A stretch of DNA of 7,340 bases. Source: an uncultured bacterium (GTDB lineage: Bacteria > Cyanobacteriota > Vampirovibrionia > Gastranaerophilales > Gastranaerophilaceae). Where the stretch lies: positions 1 to 7,340 of the forward strand of contig CABUAQ010000093.1 of the NCBI GenBank assembly GCA_902489575.1. The letters run 5' to 3'. Position 1 is the stretch's first letter; every line of letters begins with the position of its first letter. Positions 6,210 to 7,340 of the stretch are shown here, in pieces. The notes under the pieces are model-generated. The model was not told the DNA's origin and searched no databases. It saw only the letters and a list, made by a program, of their open reading frames with translations. Position numbers and translations under genes: made by a program.

Positions 6210-7286
6210 ATGACACAAGCTAAAATGGAAGAAAAAGTAATAGGTATACCAAGAGCAATGTCTTTTTATAACAATTATCCGTTCTATTATGGATTTTTCA
6301 ATGATTTAGGCATTAAGATTATCTTATCTGATGTAACTACAAAGCAAACAATGTCAGAAGGTGCAGGGCTTGTTGTTACGGAAACATGCCTTCCTATTAA
6401 AGTTTATATAGGACATATTTTAAATCTTTTAAACAAAGGCGTGGACAAGATTTTTGTTCCCTCTCTTCAGTCTATTGATAATAAAATCTATAACTGTTCA
6501 AAAATCCGAGGACTTCCTGATTTAGTGCGTAATGTTGTGAAACAGCCATTTACAATGATAGAAGCAACTCTTGATAAATCTGAAAAAAATCAAGGTTTGT
6601 ATGAGTTTTTGTCTGAAGCTGTAAAACCTTTTGGTATTACAGATATGAAACTTATTAGAAAAGCTTCTAAGGCAGGTTGGAGATGCTACAATAATTTTCA
6701 CGTTATGTCAAAATCAGGTATGCCATATGCCAAAGCCTTAAGTTATGCATTGCAGGGCAAGGTTGTTATAGCAAATAAAACAAAAGAATATCCTATATCA
6801 ATTGCACTTGTTGGACATGGTTATAATATTTATGATGAACGTGTTTGTATGAAGGTTCTTGACAAACTTGAAAAAATGGATGTTGAAGTTTGTACCTCTT
6901 TGCAGTTGTCTGATGAACAGCTCGATGAAGGTATTACAAGCCTTGGTAATGAAAAGTACTGGGCAAATGAAGATGAGATGACAGGAACAGCAGGTCACTT
7001 TTTGAAAGATAATAAAATTGACGGAGTGATTACGATTACTGCTTTTGGCTGCGGCCCGGACTCATTAATGGTTGAGCGAATTACAAGACGTGCTAAATAT
7101 TTTAATAAGCCGTTGTTGAATCTTACAATTGATGAACAGACCGGTGAGGCTGGATTTGTTACGCGATTAGAGGCTTTTGTCGATATGCTCTTCCGTAAAA
7201 AACGTGCAAGTATTGTTAATAAGTTGAATATCAAAAAATCTCAGCCGGAATATGTTCCTAATGTGGAATTTATTGAGACTAAGTAA
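6210..7286 (+). CDS. DUF2229/COG3580 protein related to 2-hydroxyacyl-CoA dehydratase activase systems
   Basis: This is a cytoplasmic protein of 358 residues. It matches the stand-alone DUF2229 pattern throughout: IGIPRAMSFYNNYPFYYGFF (11-30), the LSDVTTKQ segment (39-46), ETCLPIKVYIGHI (58-70) with C60, VPSLQS...YNCSKIRGLPD with C96, and the late AFGCGPDS (278-285) with C281, then IDEQTGEAGFVTRLEAF (307-323). These three cysteines are the family's conserved set and plausibly hold an iron-sulfur cluster. Relatives occur beside or fused to BadF/BcrA-type ATPase activases that feed electrons to dehydratases and similar enzymes, though many have no assigned reaction. No activase is seen here; it may lie beyond the right edge. 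The ATG at 6210 is preferred because AGGG (6197-6200) lies 9 nt upstream. The ATG at 6204 is too close to that site, and an in-frame ATG at 6144 adds residues across the promoter region. The basic tail (329-345) looks flexible. Confidence 0.82.
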   Translation: MTQAKMEEKVIGIPRAMSFYNNYPFYYGFFNDLGIKIILSDVTTKQTMSEGAGLVVTETCLPIKVYIGHILNLLNKGVDKIFVPSLQSIDNKIYNCSKIRGLPDLVRNVVKQPFTMIEATLDKSEKNQGLYEFLSEAVKPFGITDMKLIRKASKAGWRCYNNFHVMSKSGMPYAKALSYALQGKVVIANKTKEYPISIALVGHGYNIYDERVCMKVLDKLEKMDVEVCTSLQLSDEQLDEGITSLGNEKYWANEDEMTGTAGHFLKDNKIDGVITITAFGCGPDSLMVERITRRAKYFNKPLLNLTIDEQTGEAGFVTRLEAFVDMLFRKKRASIVNKLNIKKSQPEYVPNVEFIETK

Positions 7287-7340
7287 AAATTTATAAGACT
7301 GTATCAACTGATTTAAATGTGACAGAAAAGATTGTATCTG

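Noticed and set aside
7319..7340. Possible start of a next gene (GTG, reading V-T-E-K-I-V-S)
   Set aside because: Only seven codons are visible, there is no ribosome site, and no family can be judged from so little sequence.

Overview
This AT-rich bacterial window carries seven supported protein genes and no RNA genes, insertion sequences or CRISPR arrays. It most resembles a chromosomal segment from the non-photosynthetic relatives of cyanobacteria (Melainabacteria/Vampirovibrionia, for example gut Gastranaerophilales). This is an inference from three clues. The prepilin N-terminus (GFSLAEVLITLGIIGTVAAM) and its internal FIDVNG motif are of a kind abundant in that group. The response regulator ends in a DRVQAAV-type NarL helix typical of cyanobacterial regulators. 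The base composition is AT-rich. No marker gene is present to prove it.

Layout. At the left is an orphan NarL/FixJ response regulator (143-820, +). Its last codons and stop lie inside a perfect 41-nt inverted repeat that also faces the convergent prepilin gene (904-1656, -). The prepilin has its own strong promoter. Upstream of it, on the minus strand, are a Maf nucleotide pyrophosphatase (1740-2309) and a small helical protein of unknown function (2373-2612); these two probably share a transcript. A 178-nt divergent spacer follows. To its right on the plus strand are three larger genes: a six-helix membrane protein of unknown function made of three copies of one module (2791-4458), a divergent two-module U32-family protein with a cysteine cluster (4480-6135), and a DUF2229/COG3580 protein related to the activase systems of 2-hydroxyacyl-CoA dehydratases (6210-7286).

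How the parts may work together. The first two plus-strand genes each have a perfect TATAAT placed so that transcription would begin at or next to the ATG, and neither has a Shine-Dalgarno sequence, so both look leaderless. The U32-like and DUF2229 proteins both have cysteine patterns suggestive of iron-sulfur chemistry and may act in an anaerobic redox or RNA/cofactor-modification context, but no shared pathway can be shown from this window. The strongest candidate for something undescribed is the triplicated membrane protein. The prepilin, Maf and response regulator are recognisable family members.
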